The notes under the pieces: generated by a model
Told to the model about the DNA's origin: nothing
The model's database searches: none
Seen by the model: only the letters and a program-made list of their open reading frames with translations
Made by a program: the position numbers and the translations under genes
NCBI RefSeq assembly: GCF_004016445.2
Contig: NZ_SADT02000004.1
Location: 512,500 to 576,499, forward strand
Direction of reading: 5' to 3'
From: Mesorhizobium sp. M2E.F.Ca.ET.219.01.1.1
GTDB lineage: Bacteria > Pseudomonadota > Alphaproteobacteria > Rhizobiales > Rhizobiaceae
Length of the DNA: 64,000 bases
Shown here: in pieces, positions 9,244-18,388 of the stretch
How the letters are laid out: the number at the start of each line of letters is the position of its first letter
How positions within the stretch are numbered: position 1 is the first letter of the stretch

Positions 9244-9403
9244 GCGGAGCCTCGATTTCGCCGGTTTCGCGCGCCTCCTAGCACTTTTGCCTGTCCCGTC
9301 AAAGGCTCCCTCATCAAAGGCTCTGTGGACCGATCGAGGCTCCTTGCTTGAACTCAGGCCAGCCTGTATCGGCTGCAGCAACGAGAATTTCGCAGGACCG
9401 CCC

Positions 9404-10084
9404 ATGACCCGCCCGATCATTGTCTTCGACCTCGACGGTACGTTGGTCGACACGGCGCCGGACCTGCTCGACAGCCTCAATCACAGCCTGGCGGCAAGCG
9501 ATCTGGCCGCTGTCGATGAAGCCGGTTTCAGGCGCTTCGTCGGCCATGGCGGCCGCGTCATGATCGAACGCGCGCATGCCGCGCAGAACAAGGCGCTGGT
9601 GGCCGAAGAGCACGACCGGCTGCTGAAGCTCTTCCTCGACCACTACACGCTCAACATTCCCGGCAAGTCACGCCCCTACCCCGGCGTGATCGCGGCGCTC
9701 GACCATTTTCAGGCCGCCGGCTACCTGATGGCGGTCTGCACCAACAAATATGAAGCCAATTCCGTGGCGCTGATCGGCGCGCTTGGCATGTCGGACTATT
9801 TCGGCGCGATCTGCGGCCAGGACACGTTTGCCTTCCGCAAGCCCGACCCGCGCCACCTCACCGAGACGATCCGGCTGGCAGGCGGCGATCCGAACAACGC
9901 CCTGATGGTCGGCGATTCGCAAACCGACATCGACACCGCCAAGGCGGCCGGCATTCCGGTAGTGGCGGTCGATTTCGGCTACACCGACCGCCATGTGCGC
10001 GAATTCGAGCCGACGCTGGTGATCTCGCATTTCGACACGCTGACGCCGGAGCTGGCCGAGCGCCTGATCGCCGCGGCTCGCTGA
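9404..10084 (+). CDS. gph: Phosphoglycolate phosphatase (HAD family)
   Basis: A 226-residue haloacid-dehalogenase phosphatase. Motif I is IVFDLDGTLVDTAPDL (nucleophile Asp in DLDGT), motif II is AVCTNK, motif III includes the Lys of FRKPDPRH, and motif IV is MVGDSQTDIDTAKAA. Gph removes phosphate from 2-phosphoglycolate produced by DNA repair or oxygenase reactions. The ATG at 9404 follows GGACCGCCC and gives the family-standard N terminus. HAD enzymes are promiscuous, so the exact substrate is inferred from overall similarity and length. Confidence 0.88.
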   Translation: MTRPIIVFDLDGTLVDTAPDLLDSLNHSLAASDLAAVDEAGFRRFVGHGGRVMIERAHAAQNKALVAEEHDRLLKLFLDHYTLNIPGKSRPYPGVIAALDHFQAAGYLMAVCTNKYEANSVALIGALGMSDYFGAICGQDTFAFRKPDPRHLTETIRLAGGDPNNALMVGDSQTDIDTAKAAGIPVVAVDFGYTDRHVREFEPTLVISHFDTLTPELAERLIAAAR

Positions 10085-10152
10085 GCCGGCGCCAAATCGC
10101 GCCGACAGAAAATCAGGGAAATCAAACCGCGGAATAACCTCGGCACATCGCC

Positions 10153-10181
10153 TTGACTTCGCGCACCCGCCTCCCTTATAT
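10153..10181 (+). promoter_or_regulatory. Sigma-70-type promoter for tRNA-Val
   Basis: TTGACT at 10153-10158 and TTATAT at 10176-10181 are separated by exactly 17 bases, close to the alphaproteobacterial housekeeping consensus. The predicted start of transcription lies about 25 bases before the tRNA. Confidence 0.7.
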
Positions 10182-10212
10182 CGCGGCTCGCTTCGGCCTT
10201 CGGGCCACAGGC

Positions 10213-10287
10213 GGGCGATTAGCTCAGCGGGAGAGCACACCCTTCACACGGGTGGGGTCGCAGGTTCAATCCCTGCATCGCCCACCA
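10213..10287 (+). tRNA. tRNA-Val (anticodon CAC)
   Basis: The sequence folds as a full cloverleaf. The acceptor stem pairs GGGCGAT with ATCGCCC, the D arm is GCTC-GAGC, the anticodon stem is CACCC/GGGTG with loop TTCACAC (anticodon CAC, reading GUG), and the T arm is GCAGG-TTCAATC-CCTGC. The discriminator A is followed by an encoded CCA at 10285-10287. A strong promoter precedes it and a hairpin follows. No integrase is next to it. Confidence 0.96.
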
Positions 10288-10312
10288 TCTAACCTCCCGA
10301 AATGGTTAGATG
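10286..10312 (+). terminator. Hairpin directly after tRNA-Val
   Basis: Nine-base arms CATCTAACC and GGTTAGATG flank a nine-base loop and start at the CCA end of the tRNA. Only a short T-containing stretch (ATTTAG) follows, so termination strength is uncertain; it may also protect or define the tRNA 3' end. Confidence 0.5.
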
Positions 10313-10400
10313 ATTTAGCTTCCAGGTAACCCTTGAGAACTGCCGTCATAGTGGCACGCCGGCCGTCCAACTTGCGGCCGATCACGAATGCCGCGGGCGC

Positions 10401-10571
10401 CTAGATCAACCCTCTCCTCACATTCATGCGCGTCACGGCCGTCACCAGGACGGCACCGGTCATGAAATAGAGCGTGGCGACGATATGGCCTTGGTGGAAG
10501 TGCAGCCCGGCAAACAGCAGGGCCATGACCACGGCAAGGAAGGCGATGACGCGAGAGAAGGCATCGGGCAT
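10401..10571 (-). CDS. Small membrane protein, hypothetical
   Basis: About 56 residues beginning MPDAFSRVIAFLAVVMALL. Two hydrophobic segments (about residues 8-24 and 29-45) suggest a two-helix inner-membrane protein with a positively charged C-terminal end (RMNVRRGLI). A longer start at 10610 is possible. No family is recognised. It lies alone between tRNA-Val and the Crp/Fnr gene. Confidence 0.5.
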   Translation of the reverse strand: MPDAFSRVIAFLAVVMALLFAGLHFHQGHIVATLYFMTGAVLVTAVTRMNVRRGLI

Positions 10572-10952
10572 GGGGCGACCTTGTGCAATGTGTTGACTGG
10601 CCGCCCTCATTCAGCCGCTCGCTCCATAGAGCGGTTTTCGATTTTTCGCAATCGGCCCGGTGCGCGCATCTGTGACCACCTTCACATACGTCAGCCAGGG
10701 TTTGCGCGCAGATATGGCAACGGAGGCACCAAGGACCGACTGACTTACAAGGTCCGAAGGCAGCTTCCGAACTGGATGCGGTTTCGCAGGAAGGAATTTT
10801 GATCACCTAGCCATTTTCAGATTTGCTGTCTGCGCGCTGGGTACCTCCCACCCAAGCGCGCGGACGGCGTTCTCGAAGGATCGGTCCGTAACCGCCAGTG
10901 CGCCCGGTCTCCTTGCAGTTTGCCGGCTTATCCGGTTCGACGTGTCGGGCAT

Positions 10953-11066
10953 GACATTCGAATGTCTGTCAGCCACCCGCCGAATGCGGAGAGCCACCGT
11001 AGAAGGAGACGACGCTTTGATCGAGCACGCACTTATCCTACAATTTCCGTCTAACGAGAGACGGAA
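10953..11066. promoter_or_regulatory. Two palindromes in the leader of the Crp/Fnr gene
   Basis: A perfect 14-base palindrome GACATTCGAATGTC lies at 10953-10966. A second inverted repeat, TTCCGTCT-aacgag-AGACGGAA with perfect eight-base arms, lies at 11045-11066, ending seven bases before the ATG at 11074. The first resembles a regulator operator. The second could be an operator or a hairpin controlling translation. Apart from these, the 10572-11073 gap shows no convincing gene. Confidence 0.4.
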
Positions 11067-11073
11067 TCGTATC

Positions 11074-11757
11074 ATGGCTACAAACGGCGCGGACGACAGC
11101 AACCTGCCGCGCCTGGCGCGCATTGATCCGCGCCAGTTCGATCTGTTGTTCAGCGGCTGTAAGCTCGAGCGCTACGCCGCCGGCCAGCACCTGTTCGTCC
11201 AGGAGGATGCGTCCGACCGCATCTATGGTGTGATGAGCGGCACGGTCGAGATTTCGATCTATTCGCCGGGTGGGCAGAAGCTGGTGGCCAATATCGAGCT
11301 GTCGCGCAGTCTTGTCGGCGAGATCGGGGCACTGGACGGACGCCCGCGCACGGCCACCGCCAGCTGTCTCACGGCATGCGAGCTGGTTTCGCTGAGCCGG
11401 ACACAACTCTTTGACCGCATTGAGAAAAACCCGTCTCTCGCACGAGCGATGATCGAATTGCTGTGCACGCGGCTGCGCTGGGTCAGCGGCGAGTTGGGCG
11501 ACCAGGCCTTTTTCGGCATCGAGGCACGGCTGGCGAAGCGGCTGGTGTTCCTGAGCAGCGTCATGGCCGACTCCACGGGTTGGATTCCGATTTCACAATC
11601 CGAGCTCGGCGAATTCCTCGGCGCAACCCGCGAGTCCGTCAACAAGACGCTCAACGACTGGCGCAACCGGCAGATGATCGCCATCAAGCGCGGCGGCTTG
11701 CGCATCACCAACGCCGCCGCGCTGCACCAGATCGCCGAGTCGCAGGACGACGACTGA
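11074..11757 (+). CDS. Crp/Fnr family transcriptional regulator
   Basis: A 227-residue regulator. Residues about 20-130 form the cyclic-nucleotide-binding beta roll (RYAAGQHLFVQEDASDRIYGVMSGTVEI, then LVGEIGALDGRPRTAT), a dimer helix follows, and residues about 150-215 form the HTH_Crp domain (ISQSELGEFLGATRESVNKTLNDW). There is no cysteine cluster like that of oxygen-sensing Fnr, so an iron-sulfur sensor is unlikely; the ligand is unknown. The ATG at 11074 is favoured over upstream frame extension by family alignment. Two palindromes in its leader suggest autoregulation. The big P450 fusion gene follows convergently, ending 76 bp downstream. Confidence 0.88.
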   Translation: MATNGADDSNLPRLARIDPRQFDLLFSGCKLERYAAGQHLFVQEDASDRIYGVMSGTVEISIYSPGGQKLVANIELSRSLVGEIGALDGRPRTATASCLTACELVSLSRTQLFDRIEKNPSLARAMIELLCTRLRWVSGELGDQAFFGIEARLAKRLVFLSSVMADSTGWIPISQSELGEFLGATRESVNKTLNDWRNRQMIAIKRGGLRITNAAALHQIAESQDDD

Positions 11758-11833
11758 GCGAGACGGCCTGCGGCCTCGCCGCAGTTCTCCGTCAGCTGCA
11801 TCCGGGAGACGACGACCCGGCTAAGCGCCCCGA

Positions 11834-14800
11834 TCACAACCGCGAGATCAGGTAGCGCAGCGCCGAGCGGCTCGGCATGAAGAAATAGCCGCCGCCTTTC
11901 GTGGTGACGAACTGAGGCACATCCTTGAGCACGGTGACCTTTTCCCAGGATGGAATCGAGAACCGGCCGCCGCCGCCCCGAGCCCCGATCGTCGGATCCG
12001 TCTCCCCGACAAGCCCCTGGAACGAATTCGACGAGACCCAGGTCTGCTGGATGAACTCGTATTGGCGCTCGATATCAGCGTTGAGACACATGAAGAGCAG
12101 TCCCTTCTCGGTCTTTCCGCCCCTGTCCTTTTTCTCGTAGGTGCGGCCGACGCGCAGGATGCGATGGCGCTTGCCGATCCTGATCTGCGTCTGGCGATCC
12201 TCGCCGAGCGAATCGCGCGGGTTGGAACGGCGTATGTGGGAGCCGAGCGGACAGGCATGCCCCTGCGGATCCTCGGCGCCGAGCGCGAAATCATTGTCGA
12301 CGCCGCGGCCCGGCCGCCCGTTCGGATTGCGCACCAGCGAGCTGCCGTCCTGCCAACGGCCGAGCATCTTTGCCGCCACCCAGCGCGGCGTGATGGCCGC
12401 ATCGCCCGTCTCGCCGGCGGCCTGCAGAGCAGCCCGCCTGCAATAATCGTCGAACAATTCGACATGCTGCTCGAACTGGCGCATGACGAGGAACGTGCCG
12501 TTGCGGCCAAAATCACGCGGCGGAGGCGGCTGCCCGGGTATCTGGCGGTTGCGCCGCACCTGCGACAGGATGCCGGCGCGGTCCAGCGCTGCTTCGACTG
12601 AGGGCGAAGACGGGTAGAAGCCATGCTCGTCGCGGTAACCGAACAGGAATTCGCCCGGCGCGATGAGATGCATGGGCGCGGCTCCCTTGGCGGCGCGCGC
12701 CGTACCCCGAACGATCGGTTGCGAGATGCCATCGGCGAAGCCGAAATGCTCGACAGCCCGCTTGCCTTCGCGCCGCACCTTCAGCGGCAGTTCGGCGGTC
12801 ACCGACAACCCGGCGCCTGCCGTCTGTCGCTTCATGGCCGTGATCTCTGCCTTCAGCAAGGCGGGCGTCTCGGCATAGCAGATGATGACGGCATCGACGG
12901 GCTTGGCGGACGACCCCCACTGCCATTTGTCGGGCGCGTCTGGGCCGGTGTCGTTGAGGATGCGGCTGCGCTCGGGCGTACCCATGCCTTCCCGGAAGGC
13001 GACCGGGAACGTGTCCAGCGGTTCGTCGTCGACGCCGCCTTCGAGCCCCAGCCGGCGCAGCCCGTTGGGGCCGAACGCCACGGTCATGGCGCGGCCCGCG
13101 GGCACCCCGTCGCCGAAGCTGGTTTTGCCGATGACGAAGTCGAGCCACGCCTTGCGCTTCGCCGCCGGCAGGCCGTCGGGCACCTCGATCGCAAGCATAT
13201 GCGCGTCGCCGAGCGCGCCGAACGGCCCGAAGAAGATCGACTGGATCTCCCCGGATTCCAGCTCTTCGAGGGGCGAGGACGGAGGCTCCGGCTGGCTCCT
13301 CGCATCAGCCGGCTGCGCTTGCGGACGCGGCAGGGAACCGAAAAGGCTCAGCCAGTCGCGCGCCTCGTTGCCGGTGGCCGAGGCGATGCCGCCCCTGATC
13401 CTGGAGTTGATGCGGATACGCGTGGTGTTGAGGTGCGGATAGGCGGTGTACCAGAACAGCGTCGGCACCTGCTGGCGCCGCGCCCAGCGCTTGAAGCGAT
13501 CACCGTCGCGCGCGCCATCCAGGAACAGCCAGCGCGTGCGCGGATAGCCGTCGGTGTTGCTCCACACACCGGTCAGGCCGGCCGAGGCCTTGGCGATGAA
13601 GTCCTCGAGATAGCTTTCCCAACTTCCTCCATAATTGGAGAAGAACACCAGCCTGTTGGTGCCGGGCAACAACACCCAGCGGGCGAAATGAATGGTGTTG
13701 ATGGTGGCGAGGAAGCCTGGCCTGAACACCTTCTGCGCCGATATCGAGATCAGGTAGAAGGAGAGCCGCAGCGCCAGCCGCCGCAAGATGCCCACCTTCA
13801 TCGTCGAGATCGCCGTCAGATTGTTCTGCGCGGTGTGGTCCTCATGGGCGAGGATCTTTTCAAGCGCGCCGATCTCGACAGGGGTACTCGCCGGCTGGTC
13901 CTTGTCCTCAAGCCGCCGCAACGCCAGGAAGCAAAGCCCGACGAACAGGGCGAAAATGGCCAGCAGGCCGAGGACCGAAAGCAGAAGCGAGGTGCCCGCA
14001 ATCGCGATGTTGGTGAAGGTAACCCCATGCGGGTTTCCGAATACGAGCACATAAGTCATGCGCCAGAAGGCCAGAACGACGATCGCGACGGTGGCGAACA
14101 TGGCCGGCGTCAGCAGCGTCGTCGTCAGGGCGCGCGACCAGTGGCCGGGCGGCCTTTCCAGCAGGCTTTCGGCGGGCTCGAACGCCCAGCCGAATTGCCC
14201 GAGGCAGCGGACATGGCGGCGCGCCTCGGCAAGCACATCCATCGCATTGCCGCTGCCCGCGCGCGCCTTTTCGACGATCTCGCGCACACTGTCGGCGAGC
14301 CGTGCCTCGGCCAGGATACGGCGCACGGAATGCCCCGGCGTGCCGGAGAAAACCAGCCCGGCGGCGCTGCCGAAGGATGGCGATATCTCGATGTGCTTCC
14401 TCTTCAGGAAGTCTTCCAGCGAACCGCCATCCGGTAGGCCGCAGACATCCCTGAAGATCGGCCTCAGCCGGTGACCGATCGCGTGCGCTAGGGCGGCAAC
14501 GACATCGTCGGTGCTGCCGTCGCCGGAGATTTCCAGCACCAGCGCGCCGGTCTCGGCCCCCGTTTTCTCGTCCTTCCCCGTCGGAGCGACGGCCAGGCTG
14601 GTGAAATGGATGGTGCCGACCTTGTCGAGCGCGGCGCTGAGCTCGCCGATCGCCGGATTGCCGAGATCCGCGACCTTGTCGCGCACCGCATCGAGCGGCA
14701 TCGGCCGGGTGATCGGGCAGACCACTGTCACCATCGACTGCTCGGCGGTGCGGCAAAGCGGCGAGCGCTCGAAATCGACCTTGAGGCTTGCCGGGTAGGC

Positions 14801-16060
14801 GCCGACATTCACCATCTTGCCGGCCCTGCCCCGCGCGCGGGTCAGCTTCGGCTTGCTGAACAGGGCACGGATGCATTCACCGATCTGGATGCGGGCGATC
14901 TCGGCGCCGATGCACAAATGGATGCCGTAACCGAACACCATGTAGTCGCGATGCGGGCGCGAGGTATCGAACTCGTTCGGCCGTTGCACGATCTCCGGAT
15001 CGAACATCGCCGAAAGCGTCGCCGGCATGACGACCGTTCCGGCTTTGACCACGCGCTCGCGGCGGGTGCCCTTGCCGATGACCGCGTCACGCCTGGTGTA
15101 GCGCCAGGGTCCGATCCAGATCGGCTTGAAGCGCATGGCTTCCATGATCGCCCGGTCGAGCTTGCCGGTATCGCCGGCGCCGAGAGCTTCATCCACGGCG
15201 TGCCGCGCGTCGGCTCGCGACAGGATCACATCCAGGCAATTGCTGCCGGCCAGCACATTGGTCGGCACGAAGCCGGCGACCATGCCGAGCATGATGGAAT
15301 GAATATCGGCCAGCGACAGGCGCCCCTGGTCCATCAGCGCGACGAGGCGAGCCAGCGGCCTGTCATCCTTGCCCGTCCTTTCCCTGACCGCGGCGATCGA
15401 GCGGTCGATAACCTTGATCAGGCGATCGCCGCCGACCACGGCAAGCTGGCGCGTGGCGGGATTTGCCGTCGGATCGGAAAAGAACAGCGCGCTGAGCGCG
15501 ATCGACCAGTCGGCGAATTCGGTCTCATCGTCGATCTGAAGGCCGAAATAGTCTCGGCAGATGCACACCGGCACGATCTTCATCAACCCTGCGATAGCGT
15601 CGAAGCCGGGGCTGGCGCGGGTTATGATGTCGCGCGAATGGCGCTCGGCGATCGGCCTGACGGTGGCTTCGACCTCGGCGGGCGGGAACGCGCTCAGCAC
15701 GGCCGATTTCATCTGCCGGTACGCGGCGCCGTCCTGCATTCCGAGAATGAAATTCGAGCCCCTCGCCAGCTCGGCCATTTCCGGCCCGTAAGGCGTCTCG
15801 AACTCGTCACCGCGCTCCAATATGTCGCGCACATCCGCGCCCTTGGTGACGAGCAGGAAATTGCCGAAGCCGAGATTCGGCCAGAAGCGGCGCAGCAGCG
15901 CCAGCAGCCAGCGCGGATCGCCGAGCAGAAAGCCGGCGATGCGCGAGGCAATGCCGCCCTTGGAACGCAGTCGATAGATGTCGAACGGCGGCATCTCGGC
16001 GACGGGACGCTGGCTCTTCTGGGCGGCCCGGACAGCGGCGAAGTACTTCAATGTGATCAT
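11834..16060 (-). CDS. Cytochrome P450 / membrane linker / DyP-type peroxidase fusion
   Basis: A single uninterrupted frame of 1408 residues. Residues 1-430 are a cytochrome P450: ExxR as EAMR (Glu307, Arg310) and the haem-thiolate motif FGYGIHLCIG with Cys383. The I-helix reads AGFVPTN (262-268) and lacks the usual acid-Thr pair. Residues 434-930 are a region I cannot assign, with two membrane helices at about 652-673 and 686-714 and a conserved-looking FFSNYGGSWESYLEDF segment at 806-821. Residues 935-1408 are a dye-decolourising peroxidase: GFADG with distal Asp1110 and CPLGSHIRRSNPR with proximal His1275. Two haem domains on one membrane-anchored chain suggest a peroxide-linked two-step oxidation, as in peroxidase-P450 oxylipin enzymes of fungi, but substrate and partner are unknown. 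It stands alone, convergent with the Crp/Fnr gene. Confidence 0.9.
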   Translation of the reverse strand: MITLKYFAAVRAAQKSQRPVAEMPPFDIYRLRSKGGIASRIAGFLLGDPRWLLALLRRFWPNLGFGNFLLVTKGADVRDILERGDEFETPYGPEMAELARGSNFILGMQDGAAYRQMKSAVLSAFPPAEVEATVRPIAERHSRDIITRASPGFDAIAGLMKIVPVCICRDYFGLQIDDETEFADWSIALSALFFSDPTANPATRQLAVVGGDRLIKVIDRSIAAVRERTGKDDRPLARLVALMDQGRLSLADIHSIMLGMVAGFVPTNVLAGSNCLDVILSRADARHAVDEALGAGDTGKLDRAIMEAMRFKPIWIGPWRYTRRDAVIGKGTRRERVVKAGTVVMPATLSAMFDPEIVQRPNEFDTSRPHRDYMVFGYGIHLCIGAEIARIQIGECIRALFSKPKLTRARGRAGKMVNVGAYPASLKVDFERSPLCRTAEQSMVTVVCPITRPMPLDAVRDKVADLGNPAIGELSAALDKVGTIHFTSLAVAPTGKDEKTGAETGALVLEISGDGSTDDVVAALAHAIGHRLRPIFRDVCGLPDGGSLEDFLKRKHIEISPSFGSAAGLVFSGTPGHSVRRILAEARLADSVREIVEKARAGSGNAMDVLAEARRHVRCLGQFGWAFEPAESLLERPPGHWSRALTTTLLTPAMFATVAIVVLAFWRMTYVLVFGNPHGVTFTNIAIAGTSLLLSVLGLLAIFALFVGLCFLALRRLEDKDQPASTPVEIGALEKILAHEDHTAQNNLTAISTMKVGILRRLALRLSFYLISISAQKVFRPGFLATINTIHFARWVLLPGTNRLVFFSNYGGSWESYLEDFIAKASAGLTGVWSNTDGYPRTRWLFLDGARDGDRFKRWARRQQVPTLFWYTAYPHLNTTRIRINSRIRGGIASATGNEARDWLSLFGSLPRPQAQPADARSQPEPPSSPLEELESGEIQSIFFGPFGALGDAHMLAIEVPDGLPAAKRKAWLDFVIGKTSFGDGVPAGRAMTVAFGPNGLRRLGLEGGVDDEPLDTFPVAFREGMGTPERSRILNDTGPDAPDKWQWGSSAKPVDAVIICYAETPALLKAEITAMKRQTAGAGLSVTAELPLKVRREGKRAVEHFGFADGISQPIVRGTARAAKGAAPMHLIAPGEFLFGYRDEHGFYPSSPSVEAALDRAGILSQVRRNRQIPGQPPPPRDFGRNGTFLVMRQFEQHVELFDDYCRRAALQAAGETGDAAITPRWVAAKMLGRWQDGSSLVRNPNGRPGRGVDNDFALGAEDPQGHACPLGSHIRRSNPRDSLGEDRQTQIRIGKRHRILRVGRTYEKKDRGGKTEKGLLFMCLNADIERQYEFIQQTWVSSNSFQGLVGETDPTIGARGGGGRFSIPSWEKVTVLKDVPQFVTTKGGGYFFMPSRSALRYLISRL

Positions 16061-16177
16061 GCGCGTTCAAGCCCCCCGGCCGTCCACGTCAATGCGATGC
16101 CGTCACCGTCTGGCCTAGGTTTGCATCGGTCCGGCGTATGTGAATTCGTTCACAGTGGTCTGTTGTCGGCCCGGCAA

Positions 16178-17959
16178 TCATGCGGCTGCCTTGGCCCGAT
16201 CGAAATTGGCAATCAGGAAATTGTTCCGGGACGGGTCCACGAACGGTATCCAGCGTATCCTCTGCTCGGAAAAATCAGGATGCCGGGTCATGAAAATCGC
16301 AAGCTCGCGCTCTGCCTCGTCATGCCTTCCGCTTCTCGTCAGGGCGCCTATCTTCAGGAACCGGGCGTAGAAGTAACCTGGCGACAGGTTGATCGAACGC
16401 TCGGCTGTGGCGATCGCGGCCGGCCAGTCCTCGATGAAGCAATAAGCGGCGGCAAGTTCGCCCAGATTGTGGAAGCGATAGAGGTCGAACGGGCTCAACC
16501 GCTCGGTATCGAGGAAGAACGGGATCGCGCCGGCCGCGTCGCCAAGCAAAAGATGCGCGCTGCCCATGGCCGAGCGGGCGAAGGCGAAGCTCGGATTGAT
16601 GTGGATCGCCTCGGCAAGGTGCTCGGCCGCCAATGCCGGCAGGCCGCGCATGATGTCGGCCGCGCCGAGATAGGCATGCGGACGCGCGTCGAGGCTGTCC
16701 ATCAGCAGCGCCTTGCGCGCAAGCGTCTCGACTTTCTCGAGATCGTCGCTGTCGCCGAAACGCAGCCATGCCCGCCAGAAATACCACCATGCGAGCTCGT
16801 TCAGCACGGCACTTGAGTTCGGATCGTCCCGGTAGGCTCTGTCGAAGAAATCCAGCGCGATGTCGGTATCACGGCGCGTGCGCCTGTTCATGTGCCAACG
16901 GCCGCGCCTGACCAGCTGCCAGGTTTCGAGGCTTTCCCAAGGAACCTGGAACGTACGCGCCTGCTCGGCGCGATCGACCTCCTTGTCGAGGATGGAAACG
17001 ATCTCGCTGCCGATCTGATCGCGCAGGCTGAAGATGTCCACCAGGTCGCGGTCGAAGCGTTGCGACCAGACCAGGCGCCCGTTCGACGTGTCGCTGAGCG
17101 ATGCGTTGAGGCGAATATGCCTGTCGTAGCGCGCCAACGTGCCGCTGACGATGTAGCGGGCCCCAAGCGCATTGCCGATGAGCCTTGTGCCCAGGCTGTC
17201 GTCACGAAACTGGAAGCTGGATCCCTTGGCGATGACCGAAAGCCAGCGCGTGTTGGAAAGGCCGTATATGATGTCCTCGGCGATACCGTCGGCCATATAG
17301 CCGACATCGGGTTCGCTTCCGTTGCCCTGGAACGGCAGCACGGCGATTGCAGGCGGGCCCTTGGCGGTCGGCCTGTAATGGCCGGACGCGGTGGGGATGG
17401 AAGCGAAGGAGGCCGGCGTGGCAGGCCTGTTGCCGCCGCGGCCCGCGATCAGCACCCGCACCGGCAGGGCGATGTTCTTCAGGCTGAACTCGCCCAGATC
17501 GGTGAAGACCGCCGCTGTCTTATCCTTCACATGGTGCCAGGTCGTGGCCGAGATGGCGACACCGTCATGCGGCGCGAATTCCTGGAGCCGGGCGGCGATG
17601 TTCACGTCGTCGCCGTAAAGACGGCCTTCGCGGACAATCACGTCGCCGGTGTTGATTCCGGCGCGAAACGGCATGCGCATGTTCTCGGCAACCGCCGCGT
17701 TCAGCGCCGCGATCCGCGCTTGGAAATCGAAGGCCGCCCGCAAGGCTTCGATCGGGTTGCCGAATTCGGCCATGATGCTGTCGCCGGCATCGCCGAACGT
17801 GCGCCCGCCAAATGCGCCGCAGCTGCCGGCGATGATGTCGCGCCTCTCCTCGAACGCGGCGACGGCGAGCTCATCGTCGATGCCCATCAGCCTCGAGAAT
17901 CCAACGGCGTCGATTGAAATGATTGTCGCAAGCTGACGGGTGTAATTCCGTTCAGCCAT
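16178..17959 (-). CDS. Class III adenylate/guanylate cyclase with TolB-like and TPR regions
   Basis: A 593-residue cytoplasmic signalling protein. Residues about 8-180 are a class III nucleotide cyclase domain: metal-binding Asp in IISIDAVGFSRLM, the hairpin FGDAGDSIMAEFGNP, the turn FRAGINTGDV and the Asn/Arg of DDVNIAARLQEFA. Residues about 205-330 resemble the TolB-like N-terminal module (AIAVLPFQGN...DVGYMADGIAEDI). The rest is TPR-like helices. The architecture is common and highly duplicated in rhizobia. It is a candidate cAMP source for the nearby Crp/Fnr regulator, but that link is only proximity. Start ATG at 17959 with a GGGGGCTCGATC leader. Confidence 0.88.
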   Translation of the reverse strand: MAERNYTRQLATIISIDAVGFSRLMGIDDELAVAAFEERRDIIAGSCGAFGGRTFGDAGDSIMAEFGNPIEALRAAFDFQARIAALNAAVAENMRMPFRAGINTGDVIVREGRLYGDDVNIAARLQEFAPHDGVAISATTWHHVKDKTAAVFTDLGEFSLKNIALPVRVLIAGRGGNRPATPASFASIPTASGHYRPTAKGPPAIAVLPFQGNGSEPDVGYMADGIAEDIIYGLSNTRWLSVIAKGSSFQFRDDSLGTRLIGNALGARYIVSGTLARYDRHIRLNASLSDTSNGRLVWSQRFDRDLVDIFSLRDQIGSEIVSILDKEVDRAEQARTFQVPWESLETWQLVRRGRWHMNRRTRRDTDIALDFFDRAYRDDPNSSAVLNELAWWYFWRAWLRFGDSDDLEKVETLARKALLMDSLDARPHAYLGAADIMRGLPALAAEHLAEAIHINPSFAFARSAMGSAHLLLGDAAGAIPFFLDTERLSPFDLYRFHNLGELAAAYCFIEDWPAAIATAERSINLSPGYFYARFLKIGALTRSGRHDEAERELAIFMTRHPDFSEQRIRWIPFVDPSRNNFLIANFDRAKAAA

Positions 17960-18388
17960 GATCGAGCCCCCAGTCCCCGCTTGCAGTCCAGAACGGGCGA
18001 CCTGCGCTCAAAAGAAACGCGTCAACGTCTGCCGATGGATATCCCCCGGCAGGTCCGGCGCGCCATTGCCACCCTGTTATGACCAGAACTCTATCAGGGT
18101 CTTGCCGAAAGCTCTACCACGAACAGCTAATGTGGCGAGCCGGCGCATGGTTAGTCATTCACTATGTCGGAAGACACATCCGCATCGTGCCGTTACCCGT
18201 TGAAATCACACCTTCTTTTCGTCACACAATGCCGAATTTGGCTGCTGCCAGCCGAACATCGCCACGTCGAGCCAGACGCTTCACAAGGCGTTATTTTCAC
18301 GCTACGGAACCAAGGTGCCTGCGTGCTGGTTTCTGACGGCACCCAGGCGCATATGAAACCTGGCCAAATACGCGATTTGAGGGCTCTC
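17960..18388. other. Intergenic region, no gene seen
   Basis: This 429 bp gap between the divergent cyclase and PepSY genes has no frame with recognisable protein features. It must contain both promoters, but no clear -35/-10 pair or palindrome stands out. Confidence 0.5.

Noticed and set aside
10213..10312. tRNA-Val as an integration site
   Set aside because: No integrase, no repeat of the tRNA 3' end and ordinary neighbours; the hairpin after it is better read as a terminator.
12623..16816. Long plus-strand frames opposite the P450-DyP fusion and the cyclase
   Set aside because: The opposite strand has catalytic motifs of known families throughout; these frames have none.
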